A DNA stretch of 64,000 nt from Acidobacteriota bacterium. Its GTDB lineage: Bacteria; Acidobacteriota; Terriglobia; Terriglobales; Acidobacteriaceae. Below, one piece after another: positions 26,505-35,922 of this stretch. A model generated the notes under the pieces. The model had not been told where the DNA came from, did not search any database, and saw only the letters and a program-made list of their open reading frames with translations. The position numbers were made by a program, and so were the translations under genes. Each line of letters opens with the position of its first letter. Positions within the stretch are counted from its first letter, which is position 1. The DNA lies in assembly GCA_003225495.1 (NCBI GenBank), contig QIAJ01000128.1:10674-74673 (forward strand). The letters run 5' to 3'.

Positions 26505-28613
26505 TCAGTGGAAGTTCTTTACCACCATGATCCCTTCGTTGTGTTGGTCCACTTGCGAGTACACAACGGATTTTCGGTCGGGAGATACCGCCAAGCCCTC
26601 GGGCTCGCCATCGAGAGCAGAGATCGAAGTTCTTTTCCCGCTGGCAAAGTCCAAAAACTCCAGGATTGGTTTGGGTGAACTCCTGGAATTGACGAAATAC
26701 ATTCCTCCCGAAACCACGGCCCAATCCGACCACTTGGCCGCGTAAGAAGTGTCCAAAACTGCCACTTCCGTGCCGCCCTGGCTTGGGACCTTCCAAATCC
26801 CGGGAAGAATAAAGCCTTTTGTGTAATAAAGAAAACCGTCGTCTGCTTCCAGCGGTGCAAACCCGCCTTTCTTCGTCACCTGCACAGCAGACCCGCCGCG
26901 GAAGGGTACTTTCCAGACCTGAAAGTCTTTTCCCCCACCTCTTGAAGCGAAATATATCCACTGGCCATCCCGCGACCAGCTTGGTACCAGATTGTTGGCT
27001 CCGGGCACCGTCGTGATCTGCCGGGGCTCGCCGCCGGGAACTTCAACCACGTAGATTTCGCTGTGCTCTTTGGGGCGGAAGTCGAACGCCAGGAAACGGC
27101 TCTCTGGCGACCATCGCGGGGTGCCCGCCGAACCGGGCATTGAAGTAATCTGCGCAGGATCGGAGCCATCCCGGTTGCAGACCCAGATTTCCTGGTATCC
27201 AGAACGGTCGGAGTCGAATGCGATCTTGGTCCCATCCGGCGAGAACTGGGGATGAAGATCTGCCCCCTGCGCGGCAATCAGCACGGCTGCCTTCCCCTGC
27301 CCATGAGTGCGATCCTTCAGCGTCAGCTGCCAGATATGGTTGTTGACTATGCTGCGTGTGTAAGCCAAGCGATGAGACCTGATTGAAATCGCCGGAAAGT
27401 AAGCATTGGTGCTGGCTTCTGCCACCGCTCGTGGATCGCCTCCAGAAACAGACAGCCGCCACAGGCTCTGGAGTCCGGCACGCGCGGAGGAGAAAATCAG
27501 ATCCTTTCCATCGTCGGTCCAGACCGGAGCCCCGTAGATCTCGCGGTTATCAAAGGTGAGGCGCCTGGGAACCCCGCCCTCGATCGGCACCAGATACAAG
27601 TCATCCACTAGGCCCGGCCCGCTGGTTCTCACAAAAGCTATCCTCTTGCCATCCGGCGAGAACGCCGGGCCAGCGTCAAAGTGTTCCTCAGGCGGAGACG
27701 TCAGCCGGCGGGTGCTGTGGTCGGCAAGCGACAAGAGCGTGATGGCCGGCCGGCCCTCCGGGTTGACCTCGGAGAAAGCCAGCAGTTTGCCGTCCGGGGA
27801 CCAAGCCACTACCGGTTTCGTAACCGGGGCGCGGGCATAAAGCTTGTGCGGCGTGCCCCCCAGGGGCGACACCGTGTAGATGTCGAATCCTTCTTCGGAA
27901 TTGCGGGAGAAAGCCACCGCTTGACCATCCGGAGACCACGCCGGACAACAATCTCCCGGACCGTCCGTCAGATGCAGAAGTTTGTCTCCGCCGACCAACG
28001 CCGTGTAGAGACCATTTCCTTTATTATTAGAATCGTAATTCAGCGCGAATGTCACCTGACTGCCATCCGGTGAAAAACTGGGCCAGTTCTGGCTTCCGGT
28101 GATGCCGGTGAGGGGGACGATCTCCACCACAGGCACAGATTGTTTTGCCCGCGGAAAGAACCACCAGGCTGCAATACCCACGAGAACTAAAGCCGAGGCG
28201 AATAGCAAAAGGAAGAAGAGCCGTTCCCAGCGGATCGGTCGAAGAACTTCCCCGGGGCTTGCGGATGACGCAATCGGTGCTGGGGCCGCCTCAATGTTCC
28301 CGATAAAGCGATAACCCAGCCGGGGCAGAGTTTCAATGTAGCGCGGCGTGTCGGCGGAGTCGCCCAGCGCGTCGCGGACGCGCTTGACGGAATTGTTCAG
28401 CCCGTGGTCGAAATCCACAAAGGTGTCGCCGGGCCAAAGCGCCTGGCGTAACTCGTCCCGGGTCACCAGCTCTCCCGGCCGCTCCAGCAGCATTTGCAGG
28501 ATCTGGAACGATTGCTGGGGCAGTTTCACTCGCACCCCCTGCTTATGTAACTCCTGGGTGTGAAAGTCGGCGTCAAAGCCCCCGAAGCGCGCAATGGGAC
28601 CGGGCTTCTCCAT
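26505..28613 (-). CDS. CadC-like winged-helix protein with PD40 propeller
   Basis: A 702-residue protein. Residues 8-108 are an OmpR/CadC-type winged helix with the acidobacterial hallmark FVDFDHGLNNSVKRVRDALGD and YIETLPRLGYRFIG. Residues 131-153 are one membrane helix. The rest is a TolB-like beta propeller of PD40 repeats (FSPDGSQVTFAL, WSPDGQAVAFSR, FSPDGKRIAFVR, FSPDGTKIAFDS). It is expected to sense a periplasmic signal with the propeller and bind DNA in the cytoplasm. The track start is 77 codons too long; ATG 28613 begins the conserved domain and has GGGA upstream. It is divergent from two secreted-protein genes, likely targets. Confidence 0.85.
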   Translation of the reverse strand: MEKPGPIARFGGFDADFHTQELHKQGVRVKLPQQSFQILQMLLERPGELVTRDELRQALWPGDTFVDFDHGLNNSVKRVRDALGDSADTPRYIETLPRLGYRFIGNIEAAPAPIASSASPGEVLRPIRWERLFFLLLFASALVLVGIAAWWFFPRAKQSVPVVEIVPLTGITGSQNWPSFSPDGSQVTFALNYDSNNKGNGLYTALVGGDKLLHLTDGPGDCCPAWSPDGQAVAFSRNSEEGFDIYTVSPLGGTPHKLYARAPVTKPVVAWSPDGKLLAFSEVNPEGRPAITLLSLADHSTRRLTSPPEEHFDAGPAFSPDGKRIAFVRTSGPGLVDDLYLVPIEGGVPRRLTFDNREIYGAPVWTDDGKDLIFSSARAGLQSLWRLSVSGGDPRAVAEASTNAYFPAISIRSHRLAYTRSIVNNHIWQLTLKDRTHGQGKAAVLIAAQGADLHPQFSPDGTKIAFDSDRSGYQEIWVCNRDGSDPAQITSMPGSAGTPRWSPESRFLAFDFRPKEHSEIYVVEVPGGEPRQITTVPGANNLVPSWSRDGQWIYFASRGGGKDFQVWKVPFRGGSAVQVTKKGGFAPLEADDGFLYYTKGFILPGIWKVPSQGGTEVAVLDTSYAAKWSDWAVVSGGMYFVNSRSSPKPILEFLDFASGKRTSISALDGEPEGLAVSPDRKSVVYSQVDQHNEGIMVVKNFH

Positions 28614-28821
28614 CACATCTACATCCCTTCCCGCTTTGAGCCGCGAGTTTATCACGCTGCCCTGGAGGCTGGAAGTTGCTCTGTATTCACTTACTTGTCC
28701 TGTGGGAGCTACAAGTGCCTGCGATGGGAGGCGCCTGGGATTGAAGGAAAAGTGCTTTTCGACGAGAACAGGGCCAGCGCGGAGAAGTCGGGCCGCCAAA
28801 CTTTTTGAAGGAGTAAAGAGA

Positions 28822-29244
28822 ATGCCCACCAAAATCATTAACACCCTGACCGGATTGGTTCTACTGCTCGCAGTGGCGGCACCCCTCCACGCCGGTTCGA
28901 TCCTTAACCATGAGATGACGGTTTTCGTACCGTTTGGGTTCGTAGCAGGCGACAGGTCTTTGCCCCCTGGCGACTACTCGGTGCAAGTGAACCCGGAACG
29001 CGGCAGCGTCGTCCTGCACCAGGAAGGGCGGAGTCCACTGATACTCCTCACCAACCAGAGGGAATCCGCCAACAACCCATCTCGCGGCAAGCTTGTCTTC
29101 AAGCGATATGGGGCCAACTTCTTTCTGTCTGAGGTGTGGAACCAGGACAACGCCACGGGCCAAACGCTTACGCCGAGTGCCGCAGAAAAGGAGATGGCCC
29201 ACAAGAAGCAACCGGAGCAGATTCTCGTGGTACAGGCCCGCTAG
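28822..29244 (+). CDS. Secreted protein of unknown function
   Basis: A 140-residue protein with a signal peptide ending in PLHAG and a beta-rich body (MTVFVPFGFVAGDRSLPPGDYSVQVNPE..., KLVFKRYGANFFLSEVW). This pattern, with LPPGDYxV and F-K-R-Y-G-x-F-L-S-E-V-W, is a common acidobacterial secreted family without known function. ATG 28822 with AAGGAG eight bases upstream is chosen over the much longer track start. It is divergent from the winged-helix/PD40 gene. Confidence 0.8.
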   Translation: MPTKIINTLTGLVLLLAVAAPLHAGSILNHEMTVFVPFGFVAGDRSLPPGDYSVQVNPERGSVVLHQEGRSPLILLTNQRESANNPSRGKLVFKRYGANFFLSEVWNQDNATGQTLTPSAAEKEMAHKKQPEQILVVQAR

Positions 29245-29361
29245 AATCCTCGCCGGGCGCGCCCCTGCGAGCGATGCAGGACAGGGATGAGGATCGCCAG
29301 ACCGTCGAACCTTCATGCCGAAACCATAGTTTCACTCAGCCCCATATTTAAGGAGATCTAA

Positions 29362-29862
29362 ATGAAAAACAATTCGATCGCGAAAATTTTGATGAGCGCT
29401 GCTCCAACAATGATCGTTGGCTGCTTGCTGGCTTCAGGCGCTCCTGCCATGGCTCAGTCGGAGGACAGTGGTTCTCACAACGGCCTCCAGGGGGCCTGGC
29501 GCCTTCAGCTCACGGTCCGCGACTGTCAGACAGGCGCGGTGCTGCGGACCTTCCCGGCATTGGGCACCTTCGCCAAAGGGGGTACGCTAACCCTGACTAC
29601 CGCAGGCCAGCCCCCCTCGCTAAGCACTCCCTCCATGGGGATCTGGCGGCAGACGGGCCACCACACTTACAGCGCGGTGTCCGAGGCCTTCGTCTTTAGC
29701 CCCGCCGGAGACTGGATACAGACACACAGACTCACGCGGGCCATCCAAATCGGTGATGACACGGATGATTTCACCGATACAGTTGCGCTCCAAATCTTCG
29801 ACACCAACGGCAACCTGATTGTGACCGGCTGCGCCACCACCGTCGCGACTCGCTTCAAATGA
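29362..29862 (+). CDS. Secreted lipocalin-like hypothetical protein
   Basis: A 166-residue protein with a signal peptide ending in APAMAQ and a beta-barrel-like body (LQGAWRLQLTVRDCQTGAVLRTFPALGTFAKGG, MGIWRQTGHHTYSAVSEAF). Two Cys could form a disulfide. AAGGAG lies just before the ATG. It follows the preceding secreted gene by 117 bp on the same strand and may share its promoter and regulator. The function is not known. Confidence 0.78.
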   Translation: MKNNSIAKILMSAAPTMIVGCLLASGAPAMAQSEDSGSHNGLQGAWRLQLTVRDCQTGAVLRTFPALGTFAKGGTLTLTTAGQPPSLSTPSMGIWRQTGHHTYSAVSEAFVFSPAGDWIQTHRLTRAIQIGDDTDDFTDTVALQIFDTNGNLIVTGCATTVATRFK

Positions 29863-30227
29863 CTGCGGTGAGAATTGGTCAGAGTGGACGCCAATGAGAG
29901 TCAATGCAGGGGCGAAGTGGTTCGCCCCTGCACCTTCCAGTAGCTCTAAGTAGGCAGCTACATTTGCTCGAACTCCAAAGAACTCAATGCCGCTGGCGAG
30001 GCCAGAATGGGCGCTTACGCCTCTGCCTGGAGCGTTTTGTGTCCGGATCACGGGCTAACCGGAAGTTTATTCCGGGCCAGAAGTCGGCTTGTGGGAATCT
30101 ACCCGCCCGATATTTGCAGGGAGAGCGCTTTCTCGGGACAATCTGGGGGCATTGCTTCCGAATGACCTTTAGTTGCTTGAGACTTGTAGAAGCACAATAG
30201 GCCCCCACGAAGGCTCTGAGCTTGGCT
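29863..30227. other. Gap without a recognisable gene
   Basis: No convincing coding frame is present. The long minus-strand ORF in the track that crosses this stretch is the out-of-frame tail of the pseudogene at 30228-30882. Confidence 0.4.
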
Positions 30228-30882
30228 TTATTGCCCCGATGCAACGCTCGTCGGCCGTGAGCACAACTGAAATCCCACGAGGATGAACCAGATGACTTGC
30301 CCGAGCATAAACAACGGCCATGCCATGGACATCGAGGCGCAGGTGACCGATGCCGATAACTAGGATGGTGAGTAGGGCAACGATGCAGCCATAGATTGCG
30401 ACACCCTGGCCGGATCCTCGTTTCGCAGCGCAGAGACAGACCAGAGAATAATTGCCATCGAAGGGCCACAGAATAAATGCGCGCGAAGGCTTGATTGATC
30501 TGAAAAATGCCCTCGATCACAATTTGCCGCTGATGCTCGGTGGCAGGAACATCGAGCACCATGTGCTTCATTATTCCCGGAACGATGAATCCGCTGACCG
30601 CCGCGGCGATGACGACCGCGATGCACGCGAAGCCGTAGGTCACGATGGCAGCGAAGGAGAGCCGATCGGCGGCGGCCATGCGTCGGGCGAGGCCACAAGC
30701 ACCCAGGAACATTACTGGGACGCTGACCATTGCGATGGAGTGCGCGACACCGGAGACGATCGACAGATGCGCGACTTGGGCAATTGTTACCGAACCCGCC
30801 GCTGTCGGGTGGATAGCCATGGTGGAATGCCGCCCAGCGAACCGGCAATGAGAGCAATTCCAGCTTTACGATCGTCCGTCAT
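30228..30882 (-). pseudogene. Decayed four-helix membrane protein
   Basis: Pieces in three frames join into one membrane protein: MTDDRKAGIALIAGSLGGI, then MAIHPTAAGSVTIAQVAHL with SMAIILWSVSALRNEDPAR, then VAIYGCIVALLTILVIGIGHLRLDVHG and MLGQVIWFILVGF up to TAA at 30228. At least four indels are needed. Four hydrophobic helices are visible, with a conserved loop GIMKHMVLDVPATEHQRQ. I do not know the function. The number of breaks makes true decay more likely than sequencing error. Confidence 0.65.
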
Positions 30883-31309
30883 GGTTGACACTCTAGAAAT
30901 AATCTATCGCGTGTGAAAGCGTTATTTTCAGAAGTCCAGCGATACTGAACAACGGCGGCCAATATGTCCGGGATTGAGGGATATGAAAACAGGGACAATG
31001 AAGCACAAAGCCGCAAGGTCTCTTCCGAAAGCAGATCGTCGAATCCTGCGAACGCGAGGTACTTCAGAGATCGAGTAGGTGCAGCGATCTGCCCAGCTCA
31101 CTTCCGGCAGTCGTGGCGGGGTTTGGCCTCGCACCGCGGACAGACAAGGGTCATAGGACTGATGGGGATGAATTCTGGAAGTTTAAGCACGCATGAGCGC
31201 GCCCTGATCCGTGGACCAGGGCTCTCGATCTAGAAACACGTATAAGTAAATGAATGGAGGCGATGATGACCTACCGACCGGCCTCGGTCAATGGCTAGAA
31301 GACATCGTC
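30883..31309. other. Gap without a recognisable gene
   Basis: Short ORFs here have no recognisable features. It lies between two decayed genes and is probably further debris. Confidence 0.4.
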
Positions 31310-31510
31310 CTAAGCCGCGCGTTCGCCCTCGCCTCGCTTGTCAACTGAGTGCACTCGAAGCAGATGAAGATCGAACATCGCCCGCAAGAGCTCTTTGTGT
31401 TTGAGATTGTTCCCTGAGAGTTTGAATTATACCCTCGGGCAGATCGAGCATGACGCAGTGAGGAAGTCATCATCAGGCTCGGACTCTATGACGAGCACCG
31501 GCTTTTCCAT
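31310..31510 (-). pseudogene. Small protein gene with in-frame stop
   Basis: From ATG 31510 the frame reads MEKPVLVIESEPDDDFLTASCSICPRV, TAA, then FKLSGNNLKHKELLRAMFDLHLLRVHSVDKRG to TAG at 31310. It matches, in layout, a common acidobacterial 60-70 residue zinc-knuckle protein (CSxCP and a conserved KELLRxMFDxHxxRVH). The single stop at codon 28 destroys it unless read through. Confidence 0.65.
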
Positions 31511-31649
31511 GTTTCAGTCTCCCCCAGAGCGGGTGGGGTGTGTGGAAACTATGCGACCCTCGGTTGACCTCTTCGACCTTGGTCCAAACAGCCCAGCTTC
31601 CGAGTAGCGGCCATTCGAACGGGACTCGACCCTGAAGTCCGGGGCCACA

Positions 31650-32762
31650 TCAATCGACGAGCGTTTTTTGAGTCAACCAATCTGCCATCCTGGCAACGTT
31701 GTCTTGGACATCGCCGCCAGCTGTAAAGTCAGCTAAGCGCGCTCTAATTCTACTGCAGTTCTCTATCACGAAAACCATTTTGGCGCACATATCCGCAGCG
31801 TCTTCATCCCGGTAAGTAACTACCCCCGCAGGCCGTCGCCCGTTCTCGCTGGCCACGACCGGCACTCCCAAAGCCAGTGCCTCTAGCACTGAGGCAGCCA
31901 CGCCATCACACGCGGGCGAGCGCAAGTAGGCTGAGCACCGCGTCAACAGCGTTAGGAATTCGTCGTGGGGGAGATTGCCGAGTAGTAGTAGCGAACGGCA
32001 TTCTTCGGCGGTCCAACTATCCACGAATGCGCGCGCCTGCGACAACTCTCGATCCGGGAAGCCCAACCAGATGAAGCCAGCATCGGAATATTTTCTCCGG
32101 AGTCGCTCCATCGCCTCCCGCACAACATCCAACCGATACTCCGAACGAAACGCGAGATAAGAAAAAAACACAGGTCCGTGCTGGGACAAGAACTTCTCGA
32201 CCTCCGCAGACAGATGGGATTGTGTGAATGTCAGATATTGCGGAGAGAATGCCGCAATGGCTGTGATTTTCTGTGACTTGATACCATAGCCTTCAATTGC
32301 GTGCTTGATCTCAGGACTATCACAAGCGATTTTGCTTGCACTCTGGAACAGCAGGCGGAACGCATGATGCAGCCTCCACGAATCGTGGCGGGGAAAATAG
32401 TCCTGTGAGAGCCCTCCGTGGAAGGTAAGAGCTACAGGGCGAAATGTAACTAGACCCATGATCGTGGCGATCAGGGCCAATAGGTAACCCTTTCTGGACG
32501 TGCCATTGACGTGGGCATTGAGATCGTATCCACGAAGAGTGAAGCTCACGATCTTCTTGAGATAATCCCACCCACCCTGGACATCAATATAGTCAGGACT
32601 CTTCACCATGCGGTTCTCGTTGATCTTGAGCACATGGCAAACTTGGCCACGGCGGCGCAGCTCGGCAGTGACGAGGCAAGTCTGTATCGCCCATCCGCAC
32701 ATAGGGGGCGGATAGTTGCCGATCACGAGGACTTTGACGGGTTTCAAACTACATTCGGCCAT
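31650..32762 (-). CDS. Glycosyltransferase, GT4-like
   Basis: A 370-residue enzyme of GT-B fold. The N-terminal half begins VKVLVIGNYPPPMCGWAIQT, typical of GT4 (a Gly-rich loop for the acceptor site). The C-terminal half carries LGNLPHDEFLTLLTRCSAYLRSPACDGVAASVLEALALGVPVVAS, the nucleotide-sugar binding E-x7-E region. It would transfer a sugar to a lipid- or polymer-linked acceptor in the cytoplasm. It lies 89 bp downstream of a methyltransferase on the same strand, a pair common in O-antigen or exopolysaccharide cargo. No further polysaccharide genes are nearby. Confidence 0.82.
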   Translation of the reverse strand: MAECSLKPVKVLVIGNYPPPMCGWAIQTCLVTAELRRRGQVCHVLKINENRMVKSPDYIDVQGGWDYLKKIVSFTLRGYDLNAHVNGTSRKGYLLALIATIMGLVTFRPVALTFHGGLSQDYFPRHDSWRLHHAFRLLFQSASKIACDSPEIKHAIEGYGIKSQKITAIAAFSPQYLTFTQSHLSAEVEKFLSQHGPVFFSYLAFRSEYRLDVVREAMERLRRKYSDAGFIWLGFPDRELSQARAFVDSWTAEECRSLLLLGNLPHDEFLTLLTRCSAYLRSPACDGVAASVLEALALGVPVVASENGRRPAGVVTYRDEDAADMCAKMVFVIENCSRIRARLADFTAGGDVQDNVARMADWLTQKTLVD

Positions 32763-32851
32763 TTTGATTCGGAGGTCATATGCAGTCTTTCTAAGGCTGC
32801 AATCTGCCGTGCTTCGGCCTCACTCCTTCCTAATAATCCAGTCTGTGAAGC

Positions 32852-34060
32852 TCAATCCCCCCCGATCACACCCGCGAGTGGCTCGGGATGAACCTGCGGG
32901 GGCACTATCGACCACACTGGGCGTCGAATCCTCGCGGTCATGAATGCTAGACGGGTCTTCTCCGCATAGATCCATAGGTGCCATCCCCAATGCGAAGCAA
33001 GCCAGTCTTCAATCGGCCTAGGGATTAGTGTCCCGATGCCCGGCAGCCAGTTCGGATTCCAGAACATTACTTCTGTTCGGACATCCTCGAATTTTCGGAA
33101 CAGTGTGCTGGCCGATTCTCTCGAAAACACTTGCGAAAGAGGATTGTCGGGTCCATCGGTATTTCGATTCAGCATGTTTTGCATGTCAAGGTAAGCATCT
33201 GGGTCCTGCCGAATAAGCTCCGCATGTCGCCGCAATTCCTCCTCCGGCTCTCGCCATATTTTGCGGGCCAGCTTGATTCCCAGCTCGGTTTTCAGCAGGT
33301 GTGCTCGCAGGCGACGGACGACACGCAGATTCACCTGATACTTAAACGAGTTGCGGTAATACAACATGATGACCGCCCGTCCACCGGGAGCGAGCACACG
33401 GTGTACCTCGCGAATGGTCCGGGGCGTATCTGGAGTGTGGTGAAGGACGCCATGGGAATACACAAGATCAAACGAGCCGTCTGCGAAAGGCAAGTTTTCA
33501 GCGTCTCCCTGCGTGAAATTTCCCTTCAGCGCTTCCAGTTGAAAACGCCTCTGCGTGATACTTACTGCCGCGTTCGTTAGGTCAACTGCAGTGTAACTTG
33601 CTCCGGCACGCGCGAAGCGCTCTGCTTCGCTGCCACATCCGCAACCAATTTCAAGCACCCGCAAGCCCCTGGTCTTCTCAAAACCTATCGCTCCCAGCAA
33701 ACGTGGGTGCACCCTGTACCTGTGCTCGTCAAGACTCCTGTAGAAGGCGCCAGTCCCGCGGGTCTCATTTGTAAACCATGAGTCACAGGGTGAGTTTTGC
33801 CAAAAGTTTCGAACTCGTTCTTTGACGTAGGACTGATCAACCATGGATGTGGAGTTCGCACGGACCCCGGAGTCACTCGGAGTAGCTGCCTGGGACGTGG
33901 ACTGAAGGACACCAATTCCTGTAGTCAAATTTCGAGATCGCATAGGAATTCGGTTCCTGGAAGGCCTGAACAAGCTAGACACATTGATACGAGCGGGGCT
34001 TCCCTTCTTAGGGCTCAGTTCCCCTCCCTGCGACGACGAGACAATGCAAATCCTCTTCAT
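32852..34060 (-). CDS. Class I SAM-dependent methyltransferase with long N-terminal extension
   Basis: The core shows SAM motif I RVLEIGCGCGSEAERFA, motif II around QGDAENLPFADGSFDLVYSHGVLHHTPD, and a post-motif region LAPGGRAVIMLYYRNS, all intact. The 402-residue form starts at ATG 34060 with GGAGG upstream. The methyltransferase proper seems to begin at Met73 (MVDQSYVKERVRNFWQNSPC). The first 72 residues (MKRICIVSSSQGGELSPKKG...) do not fit the family and may be a fused fragment. The target is unknown; it precedes a glycosyltransferase. Confidence 0.8.
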   Translation of the reverse strand: MKRICIVSSSQGGELSPKKGSPARINVSSLFRPSRNRIPMRSRNLTTGIGVLQSTSQAATPSDSGVRANSTSMVDQSYVKERVRNFWQNSPCDSWFTNETRGTGAFYRSLDEHRYRVHPRLLGAIGFEKTRGLRVLEIGCGCGSEAERFARAGASYTAVDLTNAAVSITQRRFQLEALKGNFTQGDAENLPFADGSFDLVYSHGVLHHTPDTPRTIREVHRVLAPGGRAVIMLYYRNSFKYQVNLRVVRRLRAHLLKTELGIKLARKIWREPEEELRRHAELIRQDPDAYLDMQNMLNRNTDGPDNPLSQVFSRESASTLFRKFEDVRTEVMFWNPNWLPGIGTLIPRPIEDWLASHWGWHLWIYAEKTRLAFMTARIRRPVWSIVPPQVHPEPLAGVIGGD

Positions 34061-34125
34061 GCGTTCCTCCGAAAACACGAAAGGCAAGGGCTGCAACGGA
34101 ATTCTTGTCCTTGTATGAGCGACGT

Positions 34126-34380
34126 TTAACAGAGGCGGACGCACACCAAATCGAGGAGCTTGACTTGTGCCGAACGGTGAACTGCAAGGGGCGCGAACCA
34201 GAGAGTAATGTGTAGTACAGATTGAGATTGCGAAGTAGAAATGGGAACCGCCGTTACTCTTACAGGGTGATGCCGTTGCAAGACACCGTCAACATCATCG
34301 GAAGGGTCTGGAGTGATGACTATGCTCGCAACCGACGCGATGATGACAATAACTAGACCGACTTTGGCTAGTTGGAGCAT
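34126..34380 (-). CDS. Small secreted or membrane protein, unknown
   Basis: An 84-residue ORF with an N-terminal hydrophobic helix (LAKVGLVIVIIASVASIVI) followed by TPDPSDDVDGVLQ and a C-terminal LLDLVCVRLC. The TPDP-x-DDVxGVL pattern and the Cys-ending tail look like a short acidobacterial protein family I have seen without function. It sits just upstream of the methyltransferase on the same strand. Confidence 0.5.
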   Translation of the reverse strand: MLQLAKVGLVIVIIASVASIVITPDPSDDVDGVLQRHHPVRVTAVPISTSQSQSVLHITLWFAPLAVHRSAQVKLLDLVCVRLC

Positions 34381-34770
34381 GTCGCAGGCTTTTTAGCACC
34401 GTCCACGGGAGTTGTCAACGGGCTTCACTTGGATTCCGGATGCGATTACTGAGTTTCCTGCCATTTTGTCGGAATCGCCAACGATTCTGATCTTGGAAGC
34501 GAGGGCAGCATAGCTAGATTTGAAAAACCCCGACCCCTATGAAGAGTAACTATCTGTAACTTATTGGAATTACAGCGACATGGCAATTGTCACACGGTGG
34601 TAGCCGCGGTTCCAACATCGCTCCAGAATGCGTTTTAAGTCGGCAAGAAAGAAGATGTCCGCGCACAATCCCAACGAGCAAATTAGCTTCTATCGAAGAG
34701 GCATTTCCGCAAATGGCAAGGTTGCAGCAGGAGCCTACAATTCCCTTGAGTCTTATAGCGCAACCTCTCA
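34381..34770. other. Gap without a recognisable gene
   Basis: ORFs listed in this stretch on either strand show no family features. No RNA gene or repeat seen. Confidence 0.35.
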
Positions 34771-35007
34771 CTAAGGATTCCGTCCATGGGACACAATCAA
34801 CCGCCACTGAATCGGGCCTATTCCCTGGCGGTGTTGATGGTGGGTTTGTGGCGGAAGTGGGTGAGTCTGCGCAATTGCTATTTCGTGACCGCAAGCATGG
34901 CAACGGTATATTCCGGGCCACGGTGCGGCCCTGCTTGGTTCGATCAACTGGTCGAATGCTTCAGCGACACTGGGAGTTAGAAATTCTGGGTATTTATACA
35001 GAGCCAT
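34771..35007 (-). CDS. Small zinc-knuckle protein
   Basis: A 78-residue protein with PGIYRCHACGHEIAIA, a CxxC knuckle, then THPLPPQTHHQH and a C-terminal IQWRLIVSH. The order of a Y-x-C-x2-C-G-x-E-I knuckle followed by PLPPQxHHQH is a recurring pattern in acidobacteria and other soil bacteria with no known role. The His-rich part may complete a zinc site. It stands alone in a gene-poor part of the island. Confidence 0.6.
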   Translation of the reverse strand: MALYKYPEFLTPSVAEAFDQLIEPSRAAPWPGIYRCHACGHEIAIAQTHPLPPQTHHQHRQGIGPIQWRLIVSHGRNP

Positions 35008-35708
35008 TACAACTCTCTTTCTGGGGAAGAGAGGGAAGACGAAAACGCTACTTTGAAGTCTTGCCGGATGCCAATTTCTTCTTCAGATCCTCGATCAGCT
35101 CCTCAATCAGTCCCGGATATCGCTATCGCTGCAATCCTTACTGGCCCTTTCCATCCTCATCAATCTCCCCTTGACCTTCGCTAGTTGTCCAGGTGAAAGC
35201 ATGACGGGTTCCCCTGTGAAATGACCTAGCGTTCCTTGGCTTTGGCGTCGTGTAGCTTAATCTCTGGTTTCTCAATGAAAAGATCCACACCAAAGCAATA
35301 AACTCTACGATGTTTCCAAAAATGCCGCCGATGGTGGCATTCGTAAAGACTAAATCAAGCCCACCCAACTGGGATAGTTGGTGTAAACAGGCGTGCACTC
35401 ATTGACCGGACTGGGCATGCCCTGGATCATCCCAGGCCTACGAAGTCCGGCTAGGAGAGAAGCTCGAAGCTCTTTTAGGATAAGGCCGGATGATTGCCAG
35501 CATTCCTGCAGCGTGATAACAGTCCCAGTCATCCAATCCCGCCGGGAGGATGAGGATGCATTACGTGCGCCAACGCTCCCAAACGGGAATTCATGCGAAG
35601 GGGAATCAATCAGCACACGCTGGAGAAAGTCTGTAGGAAAGAGCCGGTTGCGAGCATCCAGGCTGGATAAGGTCTTGAGAGTGCTTCAACAATGGGAGGC
35701 CGATCAAG
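35008..35708. other. Gene-poor stretch with weak ORFs
   Basis: A minus-strand ORF at 35138-35398 (86 residues) has one membrane-like stretch (FTNATIGGIFGNIVEFIALVWIFSL), possibly a broken membrane protein. Nothing else can be supported. Confidence 0.3.
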
Positions 35709-35922
35709 CAATTTCGCCCAAAACCAGTGGGCAACTCTCTGTTGCGCTTTTTATTGGTGGAGGCGGCGCAAGTCACGGTGCGCAGTGACCCGGAATGGCG
35801 CAACCGGTATTTTCATGTACTGGATGTGGCGCAAGGGATGGGATTACGAGCAGTTGAACAAGTTCGGTTCGCACGCGGGACAGCCCGGAAATCGCGATGG
35901 TGTGAAGTCGAACACCGAGTAA
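35709..35922 (+). mobile_element. IS110-family transposase remnant
   Basis: The plus strand reads VGNSLLRFLLVEAAQVTVRSDPEWRNRYFH in one frame, and YWMWRKGWDYEQLNKFGSHAGQPG in another, ending in TAG at 35922. These are the 3' parts of IS110/IS116-type transposases (G-N-x-LLRFLLVEAAQ is part of the Ser-containing C-terminal domain). The piece between them is deleted and the N-terminal DEDD part is absent, so this is a dead fragment. Confidence 0.7.

Noticed and set aside
34587-35174. 195-residue plus-strand ORF
   Set aside because: It overlaps a better minus-strand zinc-knuckle gene and looks like a shadow frame.
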